The notes: a model not told the origin generated them from the letters alone. Counted from the first letter of the stretch, positions 51,805 to 60,466 are shown. The stretch is 64,000 nt of DNA from Aphodosoma sp045126975 (GCA_045126975.1 JBGVPL010000015.1:34672-98671); one strand, 5' to 3'. A program made the numbers and translations.

Positions 51805-51818
51805 AAAAAAAATAGAAT

Positions 51819-52184
51819 ATGACACTATTAGCAATAAATTGGAACAACATTATACTCGTTACATTAGTTGGTTTCGGTGTAGTATTCTGTATCCTCGTGC
51901 TTTTGATTGCCGTTATTACCCTCTTCGGTAAAGTGATGGCTCCAAAAGCTAAAGTTACAAAAACTACTACTACTGGCTCTGGCAATGCAACAGTTAAAGT
52001 TGAAAAAACAGAAGAAGGGCACATCCCTGCCCTCGATAGTGCCGCTATCGCAACTGCTCTTCACATGTATTTCGACGAAGTGCACGACGAAGAATCGCTT
52101 GTGGTTACTATCAAAACTGTGGAGCGTCGCTACTCTCCATGGAACTCTAAAATTTATGGTTTAAATAACAATTTTACTCGTTAA
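51819..52184 (+). CDS. mmdD: OadG-like gamma subunit of the Na+-pumping decarboxylase
   Basis: 121 aa. A single N-terminal membrane segment (NIILVTLVGFGVVFCILVLL), as in OadG/MmdD, then a basic linker and a cytosolic tail with EEGHIPALDSAAIATALHMYFDEVHDEES. It joins the cytosolic carboxyltransferase to the membrane beta subunit. The next gene starts 6 bp later. Confidence 0.85.
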   Translation: MTLLAINWNNIILVTLVGFGVVFCILVLLIAVITLFGKVMAPKAKVTKTTTTGSGNATVKVEKTEEGHIPALDSAAIATALHMYFDEVHDEESLVVTIKTVERRYSPWNSKIYGLNNNFTR

Positions 52185-52190
52185 TACGAC

Positions 52191-52976
52191 ATGAAAAAAT
52201 TCAAATTTTCAATAGACAATAACCCATTCGAAGTTAACGTAACAGAACTCGAAAACGGTCAAATCGATGTTGAAGTAAATGGTAGTAACTATATCGTAAC
52301 TATCGATCGCGAAGGAACTAAAGCTGCTAATGCTCCAGCTCCTAAAGCTGCTCCTGTTGCTGCTCCTAAAGCTGCTGCTCCTGCTGCCGCTCCTAAAGCT
52401 GCTGCTCCTGCTGCTCCAGCTCCTGCTGCTGCTGGCGCAGTGAAAACTGTTAAATCTGCACTCCCTGGTAGCGTGACTAAACTCGTTATGGAAGTTGGTC
52501 AAGCTGTGAAAAAAGGCGACACTGTTATGATGATCGAAGCCATGAAAATGGAAAACGAAATCAAAGCAGAATGCGATGGTACTATTGCTAAATTCCACGT
52601 TGCTGCAGGTCAAAGCGTAATGGCTGATGATAAATTGTTCGACATCGCTGCTGCTGGCGCTCCAGCTGCTGCTCCTGCTCCTGTAGCTGCTCCTGCTCCT
52701 AAACCTGCTGCTGCTCCTGCTCCTAAAGCTGAACCAGCTGCTGCTCCTGCTGCTGGCGGTCCTGCTAAACCATTGAAATCTCCACTTCCAGGTAGCATCA
52801 CTAAAATCCTTGTTACTCCAGGTCAAGCTGTTAAAAAAGGTGAAACTGTAATGATGATGGAAGCTATGAAAATGGAAAACGAAATCAAAGCAGAAAAAGA
52901 TGGCGTTGTAGCAGAAATCAAAGTTGCTGTTGGTCAAAACGTAATGAACGACGAAGTTCTTTTGACTATCGCTTAA
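52191..52976 (+). CDS. Biotin carrier subunit with two biotinyl domains
   Basis: 261 aa. An N-terminal ~40 residue beta region (KFKFSIDNNPFEVNVTELENG) leads to an alanine/proline-rich flexible linker (about 45-85), a biotinyl domain with EAMKMENEIKAE (biotin lysine Lys119), a second alanine/proline linker (155-190), and a second biotinyl domain with EAMKMENEIKAE (Lys227). The usual Bacteroidota carrier (MmdC) has one domain, so this is a duplication. It hands the carboxyl group from MmdA to the beta subunit. Confidence 0.92.
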   Translation: MKKFKFSIDNNPFEVNVTELENGQIDVEVNGSNYIVTIDREGTKAANAPAPKAAPVAAPKAAAPAAAPKAAAPAAPAPAAAGAVKTVKSALPGSVTKLVMEVGQAVKKGDTVMMIEAMKMENEIKAECDGTIAKFHVAAGQSVMADDKLFDIAAAGAPAAAPAPVAAPAPKPAAAPAPKAEPAAAPAAGGPAKPLKSPLPGSITKILVTPGQAVKKGETVMMMEAMKMENEIKAEKDGVVAEIKVAVGQNVMNDEVLLTIA

Positions 52977-52980
52977 TTTT

Positions 52981-53147
52981 AGTATAAAGTAAAAAGTAGA
53001 AAGTCGTAAGACCACTCTACTATTTACGACTAAAACAAATTTTATTAATAACAATCTAAGTAATTAGTCTTAAGTGATAAGACTTATCCTCATTACAAAC
53101 TGAAGACATTCAAAGTCTTTCTACTTACGACTTATTACTCACTACTA
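52981..53147. repeat. agtagaaagtcgtaag stem-loop, biotin/beta gap
   Basis: Left arm (52981-53012) agtataaagtaaaaagtag type and right arm (53113-53147) gtctttctacttacgactta type are imperfect reverse complements, with more copies between (ttagtcttaagtgataagac). Third member of this family in the operon. Confidence 0.8.
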
Positions 53148-53156
53148 ATTAAAAAA

Positions 53157-54521
53157 ATGAAACAATCAATAAAAGTTTTCTTTCTTTCTGTAATGGCTCT
53201 TTTTGCAGTTAACTTCGCAACTATAGCTCAAGACACAGTAGCTACTGAAGAGGTAGCAACTGAGGTTGTGGCTGCGGAAACTGTTGAAGTAGAAACTACA
53301 GAAATTGCAGGGGTAGAAACAATCATAGCTGAAGAGGTAGAAGAAAATATCGACCTTGGCGAAACTTTCGTTAATTTCTTCGAAAGCATGGGCTTGACTC
53401 AAATGGTTGAAGATCCACGCTACCTTATCATGATTGTAATTGCATGTTTGCTTTTCTATCTTGCTATTGTAAAACAATTCGAACCACTTTTACTTCTCCC
53501 TATCGCATTCGGTATGTTGCTTACTAACTTGCCTGGTGCTGGTCTTTTCCACGAAGATTTATTCGCTGGCGGTCACGTACATTGGAGCGAAATGGCTGGT
53601 CACGCTGGTCTTCTCGACTACCTCTACCTTGGTGTTAAACTTGGTATCTACCCTTGTTTGATTTTCATCGGCGTTGGTTCGATGACCGACTTCGGTCCAC
53701 TTCTCGCTAACCCTAAGAGCTTGCTCCTCGGTGCTGCTGCTCAAATCGGTATCTTCTTGGCATTCTTCGGTGCTCGCCTCCTCGGTTTCGACGCTGCCGA
53801 AGCTGCTTCTATCGGTATCATCGGTGGTGCTGACGGTCCTACAGCTATCTTCCTTACATCACAACTTGCTCCTCACCTCCTCGGCCCTATCGCCGTTGCA
53901 GCTTATTCGTATATGGCTCTTGTTCCTGTAATTCAACCACCTATCATGCGTGCGTTGACTACTAAAGAAGAACGCCAAATCGAAATGAAACAAGTTCGTT
54001 CGGTATCTAAAAAAGAGAAAATTATTTTCCCTATCATGGTGACTATCATTATCTCTTTGCTTCTTCCAGATGCTGCAACTCTTATTGGCTGCTTGATGCT
54101 CGGTAACTTGATGAAAGAATGTGGTGTTGTTGATCGTTTGACTAAAACTGTTCAAAACGAATTGATGAACATCTGTACTATCTTCCTTGGTATCACTGTA
54201 GGTGCTACTGCTACTGCAGGCACATTCCTCTCTTGGGGTACTCTCGGTATCTTGGCTATGGGTATCTGTGCATTCGCATTCGGTTCGGCAGGTGGTGTAT
54301 TGCTTGCTAAATTCATGAACCTCTTCTTGAAAAACAAAATCAACCCACTTATTGGTTCAGCAGGTGTATCTGCAGTGCCTATGGCTGCTCGCGTTTCTCA
54401 AAAAGTTGGTCAAGAAGAAAATCCAACAAACTACTTGTTGATGCACGCTATGGGTCCAAACGTAGCAGGTGTTATCGGTTCAGCTGTTGCTGCTGGTATC
54501 CTCCTCAGCATGCTTGGATAA
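53157..54521 (+). CDS. mmdB: Na+-translocating decarboxylase beta subunit
   Basis: 454 aa. Integral membrane protein, roughly nine to eleven segments, that decarboxylates carboxybiotin and pumps Na+ out. Motifs: GVGSMTDFGPLLANPKSLLLGAAAQIGIF, DGPTAIFLTSQLAP and a late GGVLLAKFMNLF / GSAGVSAVPMAARVSQ. Before the membrane core comes an extra N-terminal piece: a signal-like segment (SVMALFAVNFATIAQ) and an acidic, glutamate/valine/threonine-rich stretch of about 40 residues, probably facing the periplasm. It ends before a terminator. Confidence 0.93.
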   Translation: MKQSIKVFFLSVMALFAVNFATIAQDTVATEEVATEVVAAETVEVETTEIAGVETIIAEEVEENIDLGETFVNFFESMGLTQMVEDPRYLIMIVIACLLFYLAIVKQFEPLLLLPIAFGMLLTNLPGAGLFHEDLFAGGHVHWSEMAGHAGLLDYLYLGVKLGIYPCLIFIGVGSMTDFGPLLANPKSLLLGAAAQIGIFLAFFGARLLGFDAAEAASIGIIGGADGPTAIFLTSQLAPHLLGPIAVAAYSYMALVPVIQPPIMRALTTKEERQIEMKQVRSVSKKEKIIFPIMVTIIISLLLPDAATLIGCLMLGNLMKECGVVDRLTKTVQNELMNICTIFLGITVGATATAGTFLSWGTLGILAMGICAFAFGSAGGVLLAKFMNLFLKNKINPLIGSAGVSAVPMAARVSQKVGQEENPTNYLLMHAMGPNVAGVIGSAVAAGILLSMLG

Positions 54522-54536
54522 TAAACCATATAAAAC

Positions 54537-54566
54537 AAAAAGTTGCTCCAATGGAGCAACTTTTTT
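54537..54566 (+). terminator. Terminator of the mmd operon
   Basis: Perfect AAAAAGTTGCTCC / GGAGCAACTTTTT stem with a three-base loop and a T run. It ends 5 bp before the tRNA, so the tRNA either uses its own promoter or depends on read-through. Confidence 0.9.
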
Positions 54567-54570
54567 CTAC

Positions 54571-54641
54571 TGCCCTATTGTGTAATGGTAGCACAGCAGA
54601 TTCTGGTTCTGTATGTCTGGGTTCGAGTCCTAGTGGGGCAA
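54571..54641 (+). tRNA. tRNA-Gln (anticodon CTG)
   Basis: Cloverleaf read by eye: acceptor TGCCCTA/TGGGGCA, D arm GTG-TAATGGTAG-CAC, anticodon stem GCAGA/TCTGT with loop TTCTGGT (anticodon CTG at 54603-54605), four-base variable loop, T arm CTGGG-TTCGAGT-CCTAG, discriminator A. No CCA is encoded. Confidence 0.92.
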
Positions 54642-54800
54642 CAATAAAAGTTGAGAACCGAAGGTCTTTGAGCCTTTGGCGAAAAAATTGAGAATTGAGA
54701 GTTGAGAATTGAGAATTGTTCGCTTCGCTCAAGATTTTTGCTTCGCTCAGCAATTTGAGTAAACTCAATTGCTCTCGCTTATCACAAAATTTGAAAGTTG
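54642..54800. repeat. ttgagaattgag repeats and shared 60-bp block
   Basis: gttgagaaccgaaggtcttt, then ttgagaattgagagttgag repeats (54693-54720), then a block (54733-54793, gatttttgcttcgctcagc to cttatcacaaaatttg) that matches 42888-42939 inside NfeD. The block's core forms a hairpin (AGCAATTTGAG / CTCAATTGCT). Confidence 0.75.
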
Positions 54801-54854
54801 CCATACAGCATTAACCTCTAATCTTTAACCTCTAACCTAATAACTACTAACTAT

Positions 54855-54887
54855 AAAAAAGGTTGCTCACATGAGCAACCTTTTTTT
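54855..54887 (-). terminator. Terminator of panD
   Basis: AAAAAAGGTTGCTCA / TGAGCAACCTTTTTT hairpin with a two-base loop at the panD stop; T run on the minus strand. Confidence 0.85.
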
Positions 54888-55236
54888 ATACTAATTTATT
54901 AGTTTGGGTGTCGGGGAAGACTACGGCTGGTTTGAAAGTTTTGGCTTCTTCTTCGGCCATCCAAGTGTAAGCCATAATGATGATTATATCACCTACGTTC
55001 ACAAGGTGAGCTGCGGCTCCATTGACACAAATTACACCAGAGCCTCGTTCGCCTGGAATTACATACGTCTCAAAGCGACTACCATTGTTGTTATCAACCA
55101 CCTGCACGCGCTCATTTGGATAGATATTAGCAGCCTCCATGAGGTCTTGGTCGATAGTGATACTACCTATATAATCAAGGCATGACTCAGTGATAGTCAC
55201 ACGATGTATTTTGCTTTTTACTAAATTGAGGTACAT
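54886..55236 (-). CDS. panD: Aspartate 1-decarboxylase
   Basis: 116 aa. Makes beta-alanine for pantothenate. It self-cleaves between Gly24 and Ser25 (in YIGS) to form the pyruvoyl group. MYLNLVKSKIHRVTIT, PNERVQVVDNNNGSRFETYVIPG and GAAAHLVNVGDIIII are the family blocks. It lies after panC on the minus strand with a 71-bp repeat-bearing gap. Confidence 0.95.
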   Translation of the reverse strand: MYLNLVKSKIHRVTITESCLDYIGSITIDQDLMEAANIYPNERVQVVDNNNGSRFETYVIPGERGSGVICVNGAAAHLVNVGDIIIIMAYTWMAEEEAKTFKPAVVFPDTQTNKLV

Positions 55237-55307
55237 TTTATCAATTCTTTATTTTATATCCAATTAGTCAAATTAGACCAATTAGTCCAATTTGCCTTAT
55301 TAGGTTA

Positions 55308-56159
55308 TTATTTAAATCTGATGTTATCAATTAAGCGAACTGAGCCACAATATACTGTGATACAACCAACAACGTATTCAGCATCTTCCCATTTCTCAAT
55401 TGATTGGAGAGTATCGCCATTCACAATGTCGTAATACTCTACTTCGAGACCTTCATGGCGATTGATAGCCGCAATAGTAGCATCGTGAAGCTCTTTTACT
55501 GTAGTCATTGAATAGAAAGTAGTACTTTCTTTCAATACAGCGTGAATATTTGCAGCCAAAGCACGTTGTTCATCAGTAAGAAGAGTGTTGCGAGAAGAAC
55601 GAGCCAAACCACTCTCTTCACGCACGATTGGACAACCTACTATCTCAATATCAAAATTCATCACGCGTACCATGTGACGGATGATAGCTAATTGTTGGAA
55701 ATCTTTTTCACCAAAATAAGCACGATTTGGTTGCACAAGACGGAAGAGTTTACTAACTACTTGCACTACCCCATTGAAGTGTCCTGGACGGAATTTACCT
55801 TCCATTACCTCATCTAAACCTGCGAAATCGAATTGGAAAGTTGTATTCATCTCCTCTTCGGTATAAAATTCTTCAGCAGAAGGAGCAAATACGGCAGTAC
55901 AACCAACCGACTCCAAGAGAGCTGAGTCAGCCTCAAGAGTACGAGGATACTTAGCAAGGTCGTTTTTATCGTTGAATTGAGTTGGATTTACAAATACACT
56001 AACGATAGCAACTTCATTCTCAGCAACTGCACGACGTACAAGTTGAAGATGACCTTCATGAAGAGCACCCATTGTTGGCACAAAGCCTATTTTTTTGTTT
56101 TCTGCTTTAAGAGCCGAAATATATTGCTCTAACTCTGCAATATTTTTTATTAAACGCAT
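55308..56159 (-). CDS. panC: Pantothenate synthetase
   Basis: 283 aa. Joins pantoate and beta-alanine with ATP. Nucleotidyltransferase motifs FVPTMGALHEGHLQLV (HxGH), NPTQFNDKNDLAKYPR, FGEKDFQQLAIIRHMV and GLARSSRNTLL are all present. Expressed with panD. Confidence 0.96.
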   Translation of the reverse strand: MRLIKNIAELEQYISALKAENKKIGFVPTMGALHEGHLQLVRRAVAENEVAIVSVFVNPTQFNDKNDLAKYPRTLEADSALLESVGCTAVFAPSAEEFYTEEEMNTTFQFDFAGLDEVMEGKFRPGHFNGVVQVVSKLFRLVQPNRAYFGEKDFQQLAIIRHMVRVMNFDIEIVGCPIVREESGLARSSRNTLLTDEQRALAANIHAVLKESTTFYSMTTVKELHDATIAAINRHEGLEVEYYDIVNGDTLQSIEKWEDAEYVVGCITVYCGSVRLIDNIRFK

Positions 56160-56267
56160 AACTTATGATATAAATATATAATTTTAAACTTTAATAACCA
56201 GCAATTCAAAAAATATTAGTTCCTCCTCAACTATAAACCCTAATCTCTAAACTCTAATCTTTCAACT

Positions 56268-57017
56268 CTATATTGATACTTTTGTTTTTTGCTTCAATTG
56301 GAAATCACGACCAAGATATTTCTCACGCACCACAGGGTTATCTGCCAATTCTTTAGGGGTACCTTGGAAAAGGATTTTACCTTCGAAAAGTAGATATGCT
56401 CTATCGGTAATAGAGAGAGTTTCATCTACATTATGGTCGGTAATAAGAATACCGATATTTTTGTCTTTAAGGTGCCACACAATGTCTTGAATATCTTGCA
56501 CAGCAATAGGGTCAACACCAGCAAAAGGCTCATCAAGCATCACAAAATCAGGTTCAATGGCAAGGCAACGAGCAATCTCACAACGACGACGTTCACCACC
56601 CGACAATCTATCCCCAATATTCTTACGCACATGCTCAAGACGGAACTCTGCAATCAGTTGTTCAAGTTTCTCGCGTTGATACTCTTTCGAGAATTTAGTC
56701 ATTTCAAGCACTGCACGAATATTATCTTCTACCGTCATTTTACGGAAAACAGAAGCCTCTTGAGCTAAATAACCAATACCAGCTTGCGCTCTTTTATATA
56801 CAGGGTATTTTGTAATTTCTTGGTCATTAAGGAAAATCTTGCCACTATTTGGTACTACAAGACCTGTGGTCATATAGAACGTAGTAGTCTTACCTGCACC
56901 ATTTGGTCCAAGCAAACCCACAATTTCTCCTTGTCGTACTTCAATAGAAACATCATTCACTACGGTACGCTTACCGTAAGTTTTGAATAGATGCTCTGTG
57001 CGAAGAATTTTTTCCAT
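56268..57017 (-). CDS. lptB: LPS export ABC transporter ATP-binding protein
   Basis: 249 aa. Powers LptFG in lipopolysaccharide transport. Walker A GPNGAGKTTTFY, signature LSGGERRRCEIARCL, Walker B FVMLDEPFAGVDP, switch His ITDHNVDETL, and the typical ITKYPVYKRAQAGIGYLAQE block. No LptF/G partner is in the window. Confidence 0.95.
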   Translation of the reverse strand: MEKILRTEHLFKTYGKRTVVNDVSIEVRQGEIVGLLGPNGAGKTTTFYMTTGLVVPNSGKIFLNDQEITKYPVYKRAQAGIGYLAQEASVFRKMTVEDNIRAVLEMTKFSKEYQREKLEQLIAEFRLEHVRKNIGDRLSGGERRRCEIARCLAIEPDFVMLDEPFAGVDPIAVQDIQDIVWHLKDKNIGILITDHNVDETLSITDRAYLLFEGKILFQGTPKELADNPVVREKYLGRDFQLKQKTKVSI

Positions 57018-57055
57018 TATTATATTATACTAGTAGTCTAGCAATTCTAGAAAAT

Positions 57056-58363
57056 CTAGATATTATTATTTTTCTTTTCTCTGAAAATAAGTGCAAATGC
57101 TATGGCTACGATTAGTGCGAAGCCTGCAAATATATACCACACAGTAGTCCAATCGCCCACAAGATGCCCTGTCGCATTATATTGACAATAGTGATTTACA
57201 ATAGCTTGTGCTGCAAGTACTCCGATTGTTGCTCCAAATCCGTTGGTCATCATCATAAATAACCCTTGTGCTGACGAACGCATATTGGTACTTACCTCTT
57301 TATCTACAAAGAGAGAACCTGAGATATTGAAGAAATCGAATGCCATACCATAAACAATCATCGAGAGAATAAAGAGCCATACTCCACTACCTGGATTGCC
57401 CATACCGAAGAATCCAAAACGAAGCATCCAAGCAAGCATTGCCATGAGCATTACGTTTTTGATACCAAATCGTTTCAAGAAAAATGGTATAAGCAAAATA
57501 CACAATGTTTCTGACATTTGGCTAAGAGAAATAAGTATATTTGCATATTGAACACCAAATGTATTAGCATATTCAGGAAATGCTCCAAAACTCGAAATAA
57601 AAGGATTAGCATAACCATTAGTGATTTGAAGCATCATACCAAGCAACATCGAGAATATAAAGAAAATTGCCATTCGGTATTCTTTGAAAAGAGCAAAAGC
57701 ATTCAATCCTAATGCCTCAACAAGAGTTTTTTCACCACTATTTTTAGAGATTGGACATTCAGGCAATGTAAATGAATAAATAGCTAATATCAAACCTAAA
57801 CCGCCACTAATAACATATTGTGCTGCAGTAGATTGGAAACTGATACTTTCTTTATCAAACACAGTAATTGTAGCCCATGAAATATCTTCTTTAAAACCTA
57901 AAAGGTTAACAACCCACATTGTGCAAATAAAACCAATTGTACCAAATACACGAATTGGAGGGAAAGCTTTTACTGTATCTAAGCCTGCTTTATCTAATGC
58001 ATTATATGCCACCGAATTAGAGAGTGCCAACGTAGGCATATAGAATGCAACACTGAGACTATAAAGAGTAAACAATGTGCTAAATTGCACAGCATCGGTA
58101 GTCAAACCATACCACCCTGCAGCAATCATCAAAGCACCAGCTATACCATGACAAATACCGAGAAGTTTTTGTGCAGGAATCCAACGGTCGGCAACAATAC
58201 CCATGAGTGCAGGCATAAAAATTGACACTACACCTTGTATTGAATAAAATACACCAATATTAGCACCCAATCCAGCATTACCAAGATAATTGCCCATTGA
58301 AGTGAGATACGCCCCCCATACTGCAAATTGGAGGAAGTTCATTATTATTAGTCTTAACTTCAT
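57056..58363 (-). CDS. Nucleoside:H+ symporter family (NupG-type MFS) transporter
   Basis: 435 aa from ATG 58363 (MKLRLIIMNFLQFAVWGAYLTSMGNYL); an upstream in-frame ATG at 58393 lies in repeat DNA. Twelve membrane segments. Matches the Nuc_H_symport family in the first helix, and the second half resembles it too (MIVYGMAFDFFNISGSLFVDKE). Probably imports nucleosides. Its leader is a catgtcttcatg-type repeat. Confidence 0.85.
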   Translation of the reverse strand: MKLRLIIMNFLQFAVWGAYLTSMGNYLGNAGLGANIGVFYSIQGVVSIFMPALMGIVADRWIPAQKLLGICHGIAGALMIAAGWYGLTTDAVQFSTLFTLYSLSVAFYMPTLALSNSVAYNALDKAGLDTVKAFPPIRVFGTIGFICTMWVVNLLGFKEDISWATITVFDKESISFQSTAAQYVISGGLGLILAIYSFTLPECPISKNSGEKTLVEALGLNAFALFKEYRMAIFFIFSMLLGMMLQITNGYANPFISSFGAFPEYANTFGVQYANILISLSQMSETLCILLIPFFLKRFGIKNVMLMAMLAWMLRFGFFGMGNPGSGVWLFILSMIVYGMAFDFFNISGSLFVDKEVSTNMRSSAQGLFMMMTNGFGATIGVLAAQAIVNHYCQYNATGHLVGDWTTVWYIFAGFALIVAIAFALIFREKKNNNI

Positions 58364-58374
58364 ACTGATTTTTG

Positions 58375-58488
58375 TTTTAAGACATGAGGACATGAGAACA
58401 TGATTTTTTGTGTTAGACAGAATAACATAAGAACATAAAATATAATTACATAAATTTTATTATTATGTTATTATGTCTTTTCTATTTT
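58375..58488. repeat. gacatgagaacatgatt / attatgtctttt repeat leader
   Basis: gacatgaggacatgagaac at the left, a agaataacataagaacata part, and a gttattatgtctttt end that is complementary to it. Same family as 8771, 41555 and 63659, here on the other strand. Confidence 0.75.
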
Positions 58489-59049
58489 TCATGTATTCTT
58501 GTCTTCCTGTCTTATATTTATTCTATTTTTTATCTCTTGTGCACGTTCGTAATTTTCGGCGGCAATAGCTCGTTGAAGGGCTTCTTCAAGTTCTTCTTCA
58601 AAAAGCATAGAAACAGGCGCATCGTCAGTATGACGAATTTGAACGCGGTCTTTCACCTCTTCCAATATCTGTTCTTCAACATAAATCGGTGCATTATAGC
58701 GAATTGCAAGTGCTACAGAATCGGATGTACGACTATCAAGTTGCAACTCTTCATCGCCATTCATTATCACCAATTTAGAGAAATATGCTTCGCCCGATTT
58801 GCGCACAATATCAACCCTCACAAGATCGATATCACATTGATTCATCATATCGAGCATAAGGTCGTAAACTATTGGGCGTTTTAATTCAACATTTTGAATA
58901 CCAACAAGAATACTCCGAGCCTCAAATCCACCTATTATAATAGGCAGTTTGCGACTACCCTCCACCTCCTCCAACATCAAAAGATAAATATCATTGTCGG
59001 GTTTGGCTTCGCTAACACCCATTACTCTTACTTCTATCGGCGAAATCAT
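58489..59049 (-). CDS. Bifunctional nuclease family (DUF151) protein with UVR motif
   Basis: 186 aa. The DUF151 domain fills the first ~130 residues (LPIIIGGFEARSI, DLMLDMMNQCDID, LDSRTSDSVALAIRYNAPIYVEE). A C-terminal UvrB/UvrC-like helix pair (LEEALQRAIAAENYERAQEIKNRI) follows. Members can cut DNA or RNA in some organisms; the role here is not proven. Its ATG overlaps the fabH stop (ATGA). Confidence 0.9.
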   Translation of the reverse strand: MISPIEVRVMGVSEAKPDNDIYLLMLEEVEGSRKLPIIIGGFEARSILVGIQNVELKRPIVYDLMLDMMNQCDIDLVRVDIVRKSGEAYFSKLVIMNGDEELQLDSRTSDSVALAIRYNAPIYVEEQILEEVKDRVQIRHTDDAPVSMLFEEELEEALQRAIAAENYERAQEIKNRINIRQEDKNT

Positions 59050-60053
59050 TTCATATTATCAACTGCCCATTTAAGATATACAGCCCCCCAAGCAAAACCT
59101 GCTCCAAACGAAGAGAGAACAAGATTATCTCCTTTAAGGAATAGGTGTTTATTATCCCAAAGAAGAATTGGAATTGTAGCAGATGATGTGTTAGCTCGTT
59201 TGTCAATGTTTACTAAAACTCGGTCAGGACGCATACCCATACGGTTACCCACAGCTTCAATAATACGCATGTTAGCTTGGTGAGGAAGGAAATAGATTTC
59301 ATTTGGATTGAGTCCATGACGCTCCATCATTTCAAGCGACACTTCTGACATTTTGCTTACAGCCCATTTGAACACATTCTTACCGTCTTGATATACAAAG
59401 TGTTCGCGTGCATCAACAGTTTCGTGAGTAGCAGGCTTGATAGAACCACCGGCTTTCATATGGAGATATTCTTTACCGATACCATCCGAACGAAGTATTG
59501 CGTCTTGAAGACCATTACCATCAGCGCATGGCTCCAACAAAACAGCAGCAGCTCCATCGCCAAATAACGGACATGTATTGCGGTCGGTATAATCGATAAT
59601 AGCCGACATCTTTTCACCCGAAACTACAATCATTTTCTTGCAAAAACCACTTTCGATATAAAGTGATGCTGTTTTGAAAGCATGAATAAAACCCGCACAA
59701 CCTACCTGCATATCGAAAGATATACCGTTGCGAATACCACAAGCGTCGGAAATGATAGCTGCGGTAGAAGGGAATACCATATCAGGCGTTACTGTAGAAC
59801 AAATTATACCATCAATTTCAGATGGTTCAATATTATTTTTCTCTAAAAGAGTTTTCACCGCCTTAATAGCCATATACGACATACCTACACCTGGCTCTTT
59901 AAGAATGCGACGCTCCTTGATACCTACGCGAGTCATAATCCACTCATCAGAAGTGTCAACCATACGGCTAAGTTCGTCATTTGTAAGTATATACTCCGGC
60001 AAATATGCCTCAATAGCAGTAATTGCGGCTCTTACTTTAGTGTCTTTAATCAT
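59046..60053 (-). CDS. fabH: 3-oxoacyl-ACP synthase III
   Basis: 335 aa. Starts fatty acid synthesis by condensing acyl-CoA with malonyl-ACP. The catalytic triad is Cys119 (QVGCAGF), His258 (FLPHQANMR) and Asn288 (ANTSSA). It leads an operon with the DUF151 gene and possibly the transporter, lptB and pan genes. Confidence 0.95.
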   Translation of the reverse strand: MIKDTKVRAAITAIEAYLPEYILTNDELSRMVDTSDEWIMTRVGIKERRILKEPGVGMSYMAIKAVKTLLEKNNIEPSEIDGIICSTVTPDMVFPSTAAIISDACGIRNGISFDMQVGCAGFIHAFKTASLYIESGFCKKMIVVSGEKMSAIIDYTDRNTCPLFGDGAAAVLLEPCADGNGLQDAILRSDGIGKEYLHMKAGGSIKPATHETVDAREHFVYQDGKNVFKWAVSKMSEVSLEMMERHGLNPNEIYFLPHQANMRIIEAVGNRMGMRPDRVLVNIDKRANTSSATIPILLWDNKHLFLKGDNLVLSSFGAGFAWGAVYLKWAVDNMK

Positions 60054-60138
60054 AATTTAGACTAATAGTAGTGAGTAGCGAGTCACAAGAAAAAATAGAC
60101 TCTTCCACTACTTATTTTATATTACACAAAATTAGATG

Positions 60139-60146
60139 CAAAGATA
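60139..60146 (-). promoter_or_regulatory. -7 box for fabH
   Basis: Minus strand TATCTTTG, about 90 bp before the ATG. No clear -33 partner. Confidence 0.5.
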
Positions 60147-60277
60147 GTAAAAATAATTCATAATGCATAATTCATAATTCATAATTTTAGAATAATAAAT
60201 TTATAGTTTTACTTTTTATATTATTTATCAGCAAGTTAGATAAAGAATATTTTTCTTAAAAAAACTAAAAATCTTGC

Positions 60278-60308
60278 TTTGTCAAGTTAGAAGAATTTTG
60301 TAACTTTG
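60278..60308 (+). promoter_or_regulatory. Promoter of the SulP gene
   Basis: TTTG (60278-60281), 19 bp, TAACTTTG (60301-60308). The ATG at 60467 is about 150 nt further, so the mRNA has a long leader consisting mainly of the repeat at 60320-60458. Confidence 0.8.
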
Positions 60309-60319
60309 CAATTCGTAAA

Positions 60320-60458
60320 AATGCATAATGCACAATGCATAATGCACAATTACACAAACCCAATAAATATTTAAATATCAATAACATAATCAACTAAATA
60401 CAATACATAATTTACATTGCCGACGATTGTGCATTGTGAATTGTGCATTGTGAATTGA
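60320..60458. repeat. atgcataatgcacaat stem-loop before SulP
   Basis: Left arm (60320-60351) atgcataatgcacaatgcat type and right arm (60426-60458) attgtgcattgtgaattgtg type are reverse complements with some changes, about 75 bases apart. The right arm ends 8 bp before the ATG. The same words occur at 39480, 42848, 60160 and 62266. Confidence 0.8.
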
Positions 60459-60466
60459 GAAAAAAA

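Noticed and set aside
52209..53054. 281-aa serine/arginine-rich frame opposite the biotin carrier
   Set aside because: Mirror of the alanine-rich linker; no family, runs past the carrier gene into repeats.
54505..54804. 99-aa minus-strand frame reading GLEPRHTEPESAVLPLHNRA
   Set aside because: It is antisense to the tRNA-Gln and the terminator; this peptide is a well-known false product of tRNA reverse strands.
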